A stretch of 64,000 nt of DNA from NCBI GenBank assembly GCA_965227695.1, contig OZ245760.1, forward strand, positions 2,108,001-2,172,000, given 5' to 3'. Below, in pieces: positions 52,035-61,341 of this stretch (position 1 is its first letter; each line of letters begins with the position of its first letter). The translations under genes and the position numbers were made by a program. The notes beneath the pieces were generated by a model. It saw only the letters and a program-made list of their open reading frames with translations. It was not told where the DNA came from and did no database searches. The DNA comes from UBA1858 sp965227695 (lineage in GTDB: Bacteria > Pseudomonadota > Gammaproteobacteria > UBA4575).

Positions 52035-52580
52035 ATGACTATGACCATATTACGTACTATTTTCATTATGGCTTTATCACTCTGTGTGATGGCATGTTTT
52101 GATCAGCCATCGCAATCTGACACTCATTCTGGCAACGAGCAGCCTAGCAACTATATAGGTGACAACACCATTTTGACGCCTACGGGTGACATTCAACAAG
52201 CTGTCATGGATGAACTGGCAACAGGTCGCTGGGAACTGGTGATGTTCTGGGCCACTTACTGCCCGGTTTGTAAAAGAGATTTTGAAAAGCTGGAAAAATT
52301 TATTGAAGACAATCCTGACATCCCATTTACTGTGGTTGGTGTCGTAGTGGATGGTCTTGATCAAAAATCCAGGGCATTAAGCCAGATAAATAATCGACGC
52401 CTGGATTACACGCATATCATGACTGATTATAACCGCAGTAATACATTATATCATGCAGCGACCAGCTCATCGTTAATCGGCGTCCCCTCGCAATTGCTGT
52501 ATGATACACAGAATAAGTTGGTTGGTTTCAGTCATAATGCGCTTGATATAGATGCACTGGAAATCATCGTCTACGAGTAA
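52035..52580 (+). CDS. TlpA/thioredoxin-fold lipoprotein
   Basis: This 181-residue precursor has a lipobox (CVMAC near residue 21) and a thioredoxin-like domain with the active-site C-P-V-C in FWATYCPVCKRDFEKLEKF, about residues 75-78. It therefore acts as a periplasmic or membrane-tethered thiol oxidoreductase, as in TlpA/ResA, with GVPSQLLYD as the cis-proline loop region. The substrate is unknown; nearby genes are a cupin and a transporter. It is followed by the cupin gene after 33 bp. Confidence 0.9.
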   Translation: MTMTILRTIFIMALSLCVMACFDQPSQSDTHSGNEQPSNYIGDNTILTPTGDIQQAVMDELATGRWELVMFWATYCPVCKRDFEKLEKFIEDNPDIPFTVVGVVVDGLDQKSRALSQINNRRLDYTHIMTDYNRSNTLYHAATSSSLIGVPSQLLYDTQNKLVGFSHNALDIDALEIIVYE

Positions 52581-52613
52581 CAAACCATAACACTTCACGG
52601 TACGCTCACTCAC

Positions 52614-53300
52614 ATGCAAGAACTTCAGAATATTAACGCCGATCTGGACAAGCATGTTGTTGTGCGCACTCAGGACATGGAATGGGAAGCCAGCCCCAGT
52701 GGAACTGTATGGCGAAAGCCATTATATCGTGAAGGCGGAGAATTTGGCCCAGTCACAAGTCTCGTTAAATATGAAGCCGGTGGAAATTTTCGCACGCACT
52801 TCCACCCTCAGGGTGAAGAAATACTTGTATTGGAGGGCGAATTTTGCGACGAACATGGCCGCTATCCTGCGGGCACTTACCTGCTGAATCCTGACGGAAC
52901 CCAACATGCGCCTTTCTCAGATATCGGCTGTACTCTGCTGGTCCGCTTGCGCCAGTACCAGGGCAGTGAGCGTAAACAGCTCACACTCAACACCAACATA
53001 CTGCCATGGCACCAGGGTATGGTCGAAGGCCTGACTGTACTTCCCCTGTACCGCCAGCCACAGTATCCTGAAAATATGTCACTTGTTCGCTGGCAACCAA
53101 ACACATATTTTCCTGAGCATGCGCATCCCGGGGGTGAAGAGATTTTCGTATTACAGGGTACGTTTGAAGACGAACATGGTCGTTACCCTGAAGGCACCTG
53201 GATTCGCAGCCCGCATTTAAGCAGACACCGACCATTTTCCAAACAAGGCTGCCTGATTTATGTGCGTGTAGGCGGACTGTCCAAATCAGGCCAGCAATAA
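52614..53300 (+). CDS. Double-cupin protein, ChrR-cupin-like
   Basis: This 228-residue protein has two cupin domains of about 100 residues. The first has FRTHFHPQGEEILVLEGEF with DEHGRYPAGTYLLNPDG, the second FPEHAHPGGEEIFVLQGTF with DEHGRYPEGTWIRSPH. The H-x-H-x5-E and second-motif residues would bind a metal in each. It resembles the C-terminal cupin part of ChrR anti-sigma factors, without the zinc-binding N-terminal anti-sigma domain. No sigma factor gene is nearby, so an enzymatic or sensory role is possible. Confidence 0.85.
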   Translation: MQELQNINADLDKHVVVRTQDMEWEASPSGTVWRKPLYREGGEFGPVTSLVKYEAGGNFRTHFHPQGEEILVLEGEFCDEHGRYPAGTYLLNPDGTQHAPFSDIGCTLLVRLRQYQGSERKQLTLNTNILPWHQGMVEGLTVLPLYRQPQYPENMSLVRWQPNTYFPEHAHPGGEEIFVLQGTFEDEHGRYPEGTWIRSPHLSRHRPFSKQGCLIYVRVGGLSKSGQQ

Positions 53301-54224
53301 TCAGTCATGGTAAATCGAATCGGCGTTTGTCGCACGATTCTTTTGTGCAATGGCAATTCCCAGCAACACCACAATCAAAGCAATTAATGCATTAAGTGTG
53401 AGCTTTTCGCCACCAAATAGCACACCCAATAACACGGCCCAGACCGGGATAAGATAATTAATTTGTGACAAAAATGCCGCGCCGGCATGGCGAATAACAC
53501 TAAAGTAAATGATCGTTGCCAATCCGCTTGGGAAAATACCCAGCAACAACACAGACACTAACGCCTCGGTCGATGCATCCTGTATCCATTGTGTGCCCTG
53601 GGAAAAAGATAGCGGCACAATCACCACCGAAGCCATTAGTAAAACACCCGAAGAAATAAGCGAAAGGCTGATTGTCGGAAGTGAATGTGCAATCACAGAA
53701 TTGGTCGCATAACTGATGGCACCGGTCAGAATAAGCAACATTGAGGCTACATACAGCCAGTCCATATTCTGATTCAGTGTCAACCCGGGCATCATCAGTA
53801 TGACAACTCCGGCAAAACCAAGCAGAAAACCAATAAGCTTATTGCTCGTAATACGTTCTCCCTTGATAAAAAAATGTGCCAGCACAACCGTGGTAAGCGG
53901 CATCATCGCCATCAGGATACCGGCAAGCCCGCTATCGACATGCTGCTGGCCCCAGGTAATAACAAAAAAAGGAATACAGTTTCCTGTTAATGCCAGCGCC
54001 AGTAAAATGAACCAGTATGGCTTTAACTGGCCAAGCCGCTCACCCTTGGCATATGAAATAGATAATAGTAGCAACGCACCAATGACAATACGTCCGGCCA
54101 CCACAATTAACGGAGGCACCTCCTGTACTGCAATTTTCGTCAGCAAGAAAGCCGAACCAAACATTGCCACCAGAGCTACCAGCCCCAGCCAGTCAAGCAA
54201 GCGCGGGACATTCATATCAAACAA
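53301..54224 (-). CDS. EamA-family (DMT) transporter
   Basis: This 307-residue protein has about ten helices in two EamA repeats. Landmarks are FGSAFLLTKIAVQEVPPLIVVAGR, the first repeat's GLAGILMAMMPLTTVVLAH and the second's FLSQINYLIPVWAVLLGVLFGGE. Substrate is unknown. It is convergent with the cupin gene, the stops being adjacent. It is not closely similar to the other EamA protein in this window (27463-28329). Confidence 0.9.
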   Translation of the reverse strand: MFDMNVPRLLDWLGLVALVAMFGSAFLLTKIAVQEVPPLIVVAGRIVIGALLLLSISYAKGERLGQLKPYWFILLALALTGNCIPFFVITWGQQHVDSGLAGILMAMMPLTTVVLAHFFIKGERITSNKLIGFLLGFAGVVILMMPGLTLNQNMDWLYVASMLLILTGAISYATNSVIAHSLPTISLSLISSGVLLMASVVIVPLSFSQGTQWIQDASTEALVSVLLLGIFPSGLATIIYFSVIRHAGAAFLSQINYLIPVWAVLLGVLFGGEKLTLNALIALIVVLLGIAIAQKNRATNADSIYHD

Positions 54225-54514
54225 CTTCCAACACAGCAGTGAATGTCATTATCCATAGAGTCTTGTTCTCGAGGTACTTCACGCATTGGCAATTAACAGG
54301 ATTGGTTTAATTCTGCAGGCATGATGTCGGTTGATTTTTCCATCTATGCACTGAATTTTTTCAGGATCCAGCACCGGTTGGTGGCCAATGGTAGCAAATT
54401 CCGGCACTTCCCGTGGAACAAGACTTTACCCGGGACATAACAAATTTAAAAATACACCCTGTCTGTCAGGCAGGTCTTAGCAGAACATCGTCACCCGCCC
54501 GCATGATTGCGCGA

Positions 54515-55981
54515 TCAATACCTGACCAGTACTTTGTAACTTAAAGTCACACGTTCGCTGGCAGGTACCTGAATGAGCCATTGTGCAGTATGGGCATTTA
54601 CCTTATTAAAATCGAAATTACTCTCCTGCATTTTCCAGTCACCCGGAACCGGCTCTTGCACTTTGACAACGATGTCTTCACTTTTCGCATTATGAATTTC
54701 AATTTCATAGCCAGAGCTTGCTGCATGTTTATATTTACCATAAGCAGATTCCTTGCGATAAGAAGTCTGTTTTTTATTGGCCGTCACATCAAAGGCATCA
54801 CCCAGCTTGAGACGAATGGTTTCGTCTTTGGGCGTATGACTGACCTGGTCTTCACCAATAAACTGCGCATTGCCCGAACTATCATCTTTATAAACCCTGG
54901 CAATGCCTTTTGGTAATGGCATGCCCAGGCCATTTTCCTCAACGTTTTCAAATTCAACATACACACCGACATTCAACCGGTCTGCAATGACCCCGTATTG
55001 ATTATAGTAATAATGTTGCTGGCCCTGCAGAAGAAACTCTTTTGTGACAGGCACCTGGCTGACAGACAACAGCGACACCTGTTTTGTCTGATTTTGAAGC
55101 ACGTCGGTTTTGTGACCTAAAGTATATAAATGGTATTCAAACAGACTTTCCTGTGCCATCTGTGGCATCGCATCCGCAGCCATGCTTTTCATCATGGTTA
55201 ATTCACGATGTTGTCCCTGTGATGTCGTGACCCGATTCACATCTCCTGCGACCAGCTGAAGCTTTGCATTTTTATAATCGGCCCCGCTTTGGTTGTTAAG
55301 CGTCACCCAGCCATTCAGGTCAAGAAATTTTTCGGAGGAATGCAACTTCGCAACATAATCTGCTTTCCAGCTCAACCCACCCGACAGATAACTGAGCTCT
55401 AAAGTTTGGGTCTTTGCCACGTTGCTATTGGCCAATAGTGATAATGTCGGGCGATCACGCAAATTACTCGGCACCTGGTCAAATACGATCCTTCCCGGCG
55501 CGCCCGTTTCAATGCGGTCACCTATCCTGAGCACGACGCCATTATTGGCACTTAGTACCGTGGCTACCACTTCTTTCTCGGCACCTGATGTCGGATGTGT
55601 TTTTATTACACGCACCTGTCGGCCGACATACTTTTGCAGCAGTTGTTGCGGGGTTAATAAGTCATAATCAAAATTCTGTTCTATAAGCGTCAGCGCAGCG
55701 GGATGAGACAAACTGGTGATGATGGCGGTCTCCGGGCGAATACGTGCACTCACTTCTCTTACCGCCAGTTGGTTAACACCCTTGTCAAAGGGTATTTTGC
55801 GTACATCCCGGATCAGGGCAAGATCCTGATTATAAACAGTTAATGACAGCGACTGCTGGTCATCTACCGTGGTTTTAATTTCATCGGCATGCACCAAAGG
55901 AAAAAAAATCACCGCGACAATCACGGATAAAACGCATAATTGGGTCCGAAGTGATGGGTTATTGATCGCCATTGGCTGCAT
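54515..55981 (-). CDS. DUF4139 exported protein
   Basis: This 488-residue protein has an N-terminal signal peptide (LCVLSVIVAVIFFPLVHA). It continues with the DUF4139 pattern LTVYNQDLALIRDVRKIPFDKGVN and, in the centre, LELSYLSGGLSWKADYVAKL with AKLQLVAGDVNR. The C-terminal region (VKVQEPVPGDWKMQESNFDF to LSYKVLVRY) resembles the beta-rich domain of these proteins. Homologues are common in Gram-negative bacteria, and function is unknown. It lies divergent from the VWA operon with a 126-bp gap. Confidence 0.87.
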   Translation of the reverse strand: MQPMAINNPSLRTQLCVLSVIVAVIFFPLVHADEIKTTVDDQQSLSLTVYNQDLALIRDVRKIPFDKGVNQLAVREVSARIRPETAIITSLSHPAALTLIEQNFDYDLLTPQQLLQKYVGRQVRVIKTHPTSGAEKEVVATVLSANNGVVLRIGDRIETGAPGRIVFDQVPSNLRDRPTLSLLANSNVAKTQTLELSYLSGGLSWKADYVAKLHSSEKFLDLNGWVTLNNQSGADYKNAKLQLVAGDVNRVTTSQGQHRELTMMKSMAADAMPQMAQESLFEYHLYTLGHKTDVLQNQTKQVSLLSVSQVPVTKEFLLQGQQHYYYNQYGVIADRLNVGVYVEFENVEENGLGMPLPKGIARVYKDDSSGNAQFIGEDQVSHTPKDETIRLKLGDAFDVTANKKQTSYRKESAYGKYKHAASSGYEIEIHNAKSEDIVVKVQEPVPGDWKMQESNFDFNKVNAHTAQWLIQVPASERVTLSYKVLVRY

Positions 55982-56107
55982 TCTGTTTCTCCTTCATTAA
56001 TAATAGGAAGTCTAATAGACTTGGTTCACCCTTAAAGGTTTAGCTTTGCGCCAGCAACTGCGTATTATTTTAAGTATCACACAAATCCAGATTGGGCTAC
56101 TGCAACT

Positions 56108-56815
56108 ATGGCAAAAGACCAGCTTACACGTTCTAATTCACTCTCGGTACAGGATTTTTTAAAAAAATCCGACCAGATCACCCGGCCCGTGCAGCCGTCC
56201 AATAGCGGCCGTTTACTATTTGCCATGGACGCAACCGCCAGTCGGGAGCAGACATGGGACATGGCCTGCCAGATTCAGGCCGACATGTTCATGAGCACGC
56301 AAGACATTGGCAACCTCGAAATCTCACTGTGTTATTTTCGTGGCTACCATGAATTTCATGTCTTCGACTGGCACCGTGACGCCGCATTATTGAGAGATAA
56401 AATGCTCCAGGTGCGCTGCCTGGCAGGACATACCCAGATCCGGCGCACGCTCGAACACGCCGTCAAAACCTGCGCCAAACAAAAAGTCAAAGCCGTTGTT
56501 TATGTCGGTGACAGTTTCGAGGAATCGATTGATGAGGTGGGCGAAGTCGCGGGTAAATTAGGCATGCTTGGTGTCCCGGTATTTATATTTCACGAGGGCC
56601 ACAATCCCCCGGCTCGACAGGCTTTCCAGCATATCGCCGAACTTACCCGGGGTGCATACTGCCCATTTGACCAGAATAGTGTGGCACAATTAAAAGATCT
56701 TCTGTGTGCCGTTGCCGCCTTTGCTGTCGGCGGAATCGATGCCTTGCAGCAATATTCCCAGCAGGGGAACAAACTGGCCGCCTCACTCATCAAACAGTTA
56801 CCACACAGAAAATAG
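56108..56815 (+). CDS. VWA-like protein with variant MIDAS
   Basis: This 235-residue protein has a von Willebrand A-like fold (residues about 33-200). The MIDAS motif D-x-S-x-S is D41-A-T-A-S45 in RLLFAMDATASRE, with an otherwise conserved pattern (TQIRRTLEHAV, KAVVYVGDSFEES). A Ser-to-Thr change at the middle position is unusual but may still bind metal. It is 1 bp before the J-domain gene and may be the first member of a three-gene operon. Function is unknown. Confidence 0.83.
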   Translation: MAKDQLTRSNSLSVQDFLKKSDQITRPVQPSNSGRLLFAMDATASREQTWDMACQIQADMFMSTQDIGNLEISLCYFRGYHEFHVFDWHRDAALLRDKMLQVRCLAGHTQIRRTLEHAVKTCAKQKVKAVVYVGDSFEESIDEVGEVAGKLGMLGVPVFIFHEGHNPPARQAFQHIAELTRGAYCPFDQNSVAQLKDLLCAVAAFAVGGIDALQQYSQQGNKLAASLIKQLPHRK

Positions 56816-56816
56816 C

Positions 56817-57548
56817 ATGGCACGCATAATACTTCTCATTGCTGGCGTAATCATAGCCATGATGCTGTATCGGTGGATCAAACAGCTGCCACCTAACCAA
56901 CGCTGGAAAATACTAATGGTCGTGGTTGGGGTGATTTTGCTGGGTCTGGTACTGACAGGACGGCTTCACTGGTTATTTGCCCTCGCCGGGGCACTCATCC
57001 CTGCAGCGCAACGCTTGTTCAGCCTGATCACTTACTTGCCCATGCTCAAGCGGGTTGCCGGCACACTCAGTGGCAACAAACCCCGTGGCGGCCAGACTTC
57101 CCAGGTGGAAACCGATTATCTGCACATGCAGCTTGAGCATGACACCGGCAATCTCACCGGAATTGTTAAAACCGGTTTGCATGCAGGACGCAATTTAGGC
57201 AATTTAAATTTATCTGAGCTGCTAGAACTGCGTGACTACTACACACAGCATGACGAAGATTCGCGCCTGCTACTGGAAAATTATCTTGACCGTACCCACG
57301 GCAGCGAATGGCGTAAAGGACAAACTGATCAGACGCAGCACAGTGAGGCCTCCGGCCACGCTGCCAGCCTCTCAATTGATGAAGCCTATGCTATTCTTGG
57401 CCTTGAAGCCGGCGCCGACCAGCAAGCCGTCATTGATGCACACCGCCGGCTTATCCAGAAACTTCACCCAGACCGCGGCGGGTCGAGTTATCTGGCAGTA
57501 AAAATCAATCAAGCCAAAGATTTACTCATCAAACACCTGACTGATTAA
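56817..57548 (+). CDS. Membrane-anchored J-domain protein
   Basis: This 243-residue protein begins with two close hydrophobic helices (IILLIAGVIIAMMLYRW and WKILMVVVGVILLGLVL), then an additional hydrophobic segment near residue 50-75. It ends with a J domain (residues about 185-240) that contains the HPD motif at 217-219 and DEAYAILGLEAGADQQAV. Its ending, GGSSYLAVKINQAKDLLI, resembles the Pam18/DjlA-like type that stimulates Hsp70 at a membrane. The start at ATG 56817 is used because the longer frame begins within the preceding gene. It recruits DnaK to the other products of the operon, by inference. Confidence 0.87.
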   Translation: MARIILLIAGVIIAMMLYRWIKQLPPNQRWKILMVVVGVILLGLVLTGRLHWLFALAGALIPAAQRLFSLITYLPMLKRVAGTLSGNKPRGGQTSQVETDYLHMQLEHDTGNLTGIVKTGLHAGRNLGNLNLSELLELRDYYTQHDEDSRLLLENYLDRTHGSEWRKGQTDQTQHSEASGHAASLSIDEAYAILGLEAGADQQAVIDAHRRLIQKLHPDRGGSSYLAVKINQAKDLLIKHLTD

Positions 57549-57552
57549 CCCA

Positions 57553-59820
57553 ATGAATTTATTGTTCTGGCGATCGAAAAAAAAACCTAAAATAAGCGTT
57601 CAAAAAAATTCACGACGCCAGCAAAACGACGACCCCAACCAGCGTGGTTTTATACGTTCACCGGTACGCAAGGGTAAAAATCATAACAGTGCCGCGTTTG
57701 GCGGCATGGGCGAGCGCGAGCTTCAGCTGCGTCTGGAATTACTGGTAGAAGATGTTCTGACCACACAAAACAGTGTGTTTAAACCCGCCCAGGCGCTGGT
57801 CGATATCAGCCTGGCGGACCAGGAGCGATTTCTGGCCTCCGTGGAAACACTGGCCAATACAGATGCGATGCTGGCATTTGAGTTTTGTCATCACGCGACC
57901 TCCGGCATTTCGCGTCTCGATGAAGAAGACTGGCCAGACTGGGTATCCTATCTATTAAGCACCTACCAGCAGCAAGGGCTGGACGCGAGCGTCAGCGCGA
58001 TGCAGCAACTCGATGAATATATCGCGCAACATTCACTGGCACCAAACTCGGTCAGCTTCGATGAAATCAACCGCGTGATAGAGAGTATTATTACCGGGTT
58101 GAACGGGCGTTCACTTAAACTGGAGCCGGGTGATGAGCTGTTTACAGACACAGAAGTCATACACCTGCCCGAAAATATCTCCACTTTCCGCAGGCGCGAA
58201 GATAATTTTGCGTTATATAAAACCATCGCCGTGCATCAATGGGCACAAACCTGGTATGGCACCTTCCGGGTGGATGTAGAGCAGCTCGTGGCCAATTTTT
58301 CCGACAAGCAAAAAGCCATTGATTTGTTTCATAAACTTGAGACGGTACGTCTGGATGCAAACATTAAACGCGAACTCCCGGGGATTGGCCGCGCCGTCGA
58401 AAAATTCAATTCGTTACTGGCCGCTGAAGATCTTTCCGCCCCCTGGCAAAGTGCGATTAAAACACTTTCGGCTAACAATGCCGATGCCCACGACAGCGCT
58501 CGCCTGCTTTATGAATTATATGATCACGACTTCATCCCCCAGGACACCCTGTACCAGGGAACACTCAACCCGGCACTGGCCAAACAGAAAACACAGGACA
58601 GACTCGCGCAGGACAAGGAAAAACTACAGACCATGCTCAATGAACTGCAACAGCAGTCAGCAATCATCAACCCGGATATGCCGCTGGACGACCAACAGCA
58701 GGACGACGACAAGCGATTTGAAGTCAAAGAAGTCGAAGATGACGAAATGCCTGATGGGGTGCGCTATGAACTGACCATGAATGGAGAAGACATTACGCCC
58801 CCAGAAGAAGTGCAGACGTTACTGGAATCGATCCAGCAGGACCTCGGCAACATCCCCGAGGATTATTTAAGCAGTGAGAGTGAAAGCGAATACCAGACCG
58901 GCGCCGGTGACAATGAAGACGATGAAATCAATGTGCGCATCCCTGCCGGCGATGTTTTTTTATATGATGAATGGGATCACTCCAGACAAAAATATCGCAA
59001 AGAATTTTGTCATCTGAGAGAAATTGAAGTAGAAGGTACGCCTTCTGATTTTGTTGCACAAACACTGAATAAATATGGCGGCCTGGTCAAACATTTGCAC
59101 CGCACCTTCGAGGCACTGCGCGATGAAGACCGCCGTATTCGGAAACAGCCGTATGGCGAAGACATCGACCTTGATGCCATTGTGGCTTCCTACGCTGACT
59201 TGATTAATGGCGAGGAAGTCAGCCAAAACCTGTTTATTAAACAGCACAAGGTCGATCGCAATATTGCCGTGATGTTTATGGTCGACATGAGTGGCTCCAC
59301 CTCCGGCTGGATCAACGAAATGGAACGCGAAGCCCTGGTGTTATTATGCGAGTCACTGGAAGTACTGGGAGACCGCTATGCCATTTATGGTTTCTCCGGC
59401 CTCACCCACAAACGCTGCGATCTCTATAAAATAAAAGATTTCAACGAGCATTACTCCAATGATGTCAAAAACCGCATTGCGGGGATTGCTCCGCAGGATT
59501 ACACGCGCATGGGCGCTGCCATTCGCCACCTGACCAAACGGCTGTCACAGGTGGAAGCCAAAACCAAAGTGCTGATCACCCTTTCGGATGGCCGCCCGGA
59601 CGACCAGGACGGCTACCGTGGCGCTTATGGCATTGAAGACACCCGGCGTGCACTGGTTGAAGCCAAATACCTGGGTATCCATCCTTTTTGCATCACCATT
59701 GATGAAGAAGCCATGGACTATCTTCAGCACATGTATGGCCCGGTCAATTTCACCATTGTCGACAATGTCGATAAGCTACCTTACAAGGTATCCGACATAT
59801 ATCGACGCATTACCATGTAA
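57553..59820 (+). CDS. NorD/CbbO-like VWA-domain protein
   Basis: The 755-residue cytoplasmic protein has a long helical N-terminal region, an acidic linker rich in Glu/Asp/Gln at about 380-460, and a C-terminal VWA domain. Its MIDAS is complete: D578-x-S580-x-S582 in VDMSGSTSG, T651 in DYTRMG and D679 in LSDGRPD. NorD and CbbO use this domain with a MoxR-type AAA+ ATPase to activate nitric oxide reductase or Rubisco by metal insertion or remodelling. Here no norCB, Rubisco genes or AAA+ partner are in view, so the target is unknown. It begins 4 bp after the J-domain gene. Confidence 0.88.
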   Translation: MNLLFWRSKKKPKISVQKNSRRQQNDDPNQRGFIRSPVRKGKNHNSAAFGGMGERELQLRLELLVEDVLTTQNSVFKPAQALVDISLADQERFLASVETLANTDAMLAFEFCHHATSGISRLDEEDWPDWVSYLLSTYQQQGLDASVSAMQQLDEYIAQHSLAPNSVSFDEINRVIESIITGLNGRSLKLEPGDELFTDTEVIHLPENISTFRRREDNFALYKTIAVHQWAQTWYGTFRVDVEQLVANFSDKQKAIDLFHKLETVRLDANIKRELPGIGRAVEKFNSLLAAEDLSAPWQSAIKTLSANNADAHDSARLLYELYDHDFIPQDTLYQGTLNPALAKQKTQDRLAQDKEKLQTMLNELQQQSAIINPDMPLDDQQQDDDKRFEVKEVEDDEMPDGVRYELTMNGEDITPPEEVQTLLESIQQDLGNIPEDYLSSESESEYQTGAGDNEDDEINVRIPAGDVFLYDEWDHSRQKYRKEFCHLREIEVEGTPSDFVAQTLNKYGGLVKHLHRTFEALRDEDRRIRKQPYGEDIDLDAIVASYADLINGEEVSQNLFIKQHKVDRNIAVMFMVDMSGSTSGWINEMEREALVLLCESLEVLGDRYAIYGFSGLTHKRCDLYKIKDFNEHYSNDVKNRIAGIAPQDYTRMGAAIRHLTKRLSQVEAKTKVLITLSDGRPDDQDGYRGAYGIEDTRRALVEAKYLGIHPFCITIDEEAMDYLQHMYGPVNFTIVDNVDKLPYKVSDIYRRITM

Positions 59821-59830
59821 AAAAGCCACC

Positions 59831-60094
59831 CCGTCACTCTGCACACAAAAGAAGCTCATTATTCCCGCGAACGCGGGAATCATTAAACCCAATAATCAAC
59901 AGATTCCCGATCAAGCCGGGAATGACCTCCACGGCATTGGCAAATACTCCCGATCAAGTCGGGAATGACACTCCGATATTAACAAAACACAAGACTCCTG
60001 ATCAGGTTTGGGAATGACAGCCTGTCATTCTGCGCGCAAAGGAAGCTCATCATTCCCGCAGTTGATACTCCGTCATTCCCGCGAACGCGGGAAT
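59831..60094. repeat. Cluster of palindromic ATTCCCG...CGGGAAT repeats
   Basis: The 315-bp gap at 59821-60135 holds several inverted repeats of one family. Two copies of ATTCCCGCGAACGCGGGAAT are at 59861-59880 and 60075-60094. Related ones with loop GATCAAG are near 59903-59923 and 59946-59966, and a degenerate one is near 59994-60016. A direct repeat of about 39 bp (starting with TCACTCTGCACACAAA or TCATTCTGCGCGCAAA) at 59833-59870 and 60024-60060 suggests local duplication. These look like REP-type dispersed palindromes. No gene was seen in the gap. Confidence 0.8.
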
Positions 60095-60135
60095 CTATTA
60101 AACTAAACCACCCAAAGCCACCAACAAATACCCTC

Positions 60136-61341
60136 ATGGACGACACACACATCAGCCAGCGCGTACGCGTGGTACAAACCCCTATTATTCCCACGATCAA
60201 TCAACTGGTGAGCACACATCCGGGAACCATCTCACTCGGTCAGGGTGTATCGTACTACGGGCCCCCTGCGGAAAGTTACCAGGCCGTAGAAGCTCAACTC
60301 ACTTCATCCACACTCAATGCATATGGTCCGGTCGAGGGCATACCCGAACTCATCCACAGCCTGCAAAAAAAATTAAACACGCGAAATAACATTGCCATCA
60401 ATGACGACCAAAGCATTTTTGTCACGGCGGGCTCCAATATGGCATTCACTTCGTTAATGCAGGTCATAACTGACCCGAATGATGAAGTCATCTTATTAAC
60501 ACCTTATTACTTCAACCATGAAATGGCGATTCGCCTGGCGAATGCCATTCCGGTGCTTGTGCCCACACAGGATAATTTTCATCCGGACATTGACCGTATC
60601 AAGCAGGCCATCACGCCAAGAACGCGCGCAATTGTCACTGTTTCACCCAACAACCCGACTGGGGCGGTCTACACACAGGAAGAATTAACCACGATTAATC
60701 AACTGTGCGCGCGACATAATATTTTTCATATCAATGATGAAGCCTACGAAGACTTCGTACATGGTGACAACCCGCATTTCTCCCCTGCCTCATTAACCAA
60801 TAGCGAAGCACATACCATCAGCTTATATTCACTATCCAAGGCGTACGGTTTTGCCGGCTGGCGGGTCGGTTACATGGTGATACCCAGAGCCATTTTTTCC
60901 TCACTGCGCAAGGTGCAGGACACAGTGCTGATCTCACCCCCCATTGTTTCGCAATACGCCGCCATTGGTGCCCACCAGGCACCTTACCAATATATAGAAG
61001 AAAAAATAAAAGCAATAAAACAGTCAAGAAGCCTTTGCCTTGACGCACTCAACCAGACTGACCTGCTCGCGCAGCCGGCAACCTCCGAGGGTGCGTTTTA
61101 TATTTTTGCCAGGTTAAACACTCATCAGAATGACTTCGCAATTGCCAGAGCATTAATTGAAAAACACGCCGTGGCGACAATCCCTGGAAGTGCCTTTGCC
61201 GCCAGCAACGGGCAGTATTTGCGCATTTCCTACGGTGCATTGACACAACAGACAGTTCAACAGGGCATTAACCAACTGGTTAGCGGCTTGCAGCGTTTAC
61301 TCATCCAGGGGACTGATGACACCACGCCCGCCACGCGTTAA
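60136..61341 (+). CDS. Class I/II PLP-dependent aminotransferase
   Basis: This 401-residue fold-type I aminotransferase shows YGPVEGIPELIHSLQ, VSPNNPTGAVY, NDEAYEDFV and the PLP lysine motif SLSKAYGFAGWRVGY. The last arginine-containing motif is YLRISYGAL, so all PLP and carboxylate contacts are present. The substrate is probably aspartate, alanine, tyrosine or a similar amino acid; it cannot be chosen from sequence alone. Its end overlaps by 45 bp the convergent integron integrase. Confidence 0.92.
   Translation: MDDTHISQRVRVVQTPIIPTINQLVSTHPGTISLGQGVSYYGPPAESYQAVEAQLTSSTLNAYGPVEGIPELIHSLQKKLNTRNNIAINDDQSIFVTAGSNMAFTSLMQVITDPNDEVILLTPYYFNHEMAIRLANAIPVLVPTQDNFHPDIDRIKQAITPRTRAIVTVSPNNPTGAVYTQEELTTINQLCARHNIFHINDEAYEDFVHGDNPHFSPASLTNSEAHTISLYSLSKAYGFAGWRVGYMVIPRAIFSSLRKVQDTVLISPPIVSQYAAIGAHQAPYQYIEEKIKAIKQSRSLCLDALNQTDLLAQPATSEGAFYIFARLNTHQNDFAIARALIEKHAVATIPGSAFAASNGQYLRISYGALTQQTVQQGINQLVSGLQRLLIQGTDDTTPATR

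Noticed and set aside
57553..59820. Nitric oxide reductase activation protein NorD proper
   Set aside because: The similarity is to the general NorD/CbbO VWA class, but norCB and norQ are not in the window, so a specific name is not justified.
59831..60094. CRISPR array
   Set aside because: The repeats are palindromic with irregular spacing and no unique equal-length spacers, and no cas genes are present.
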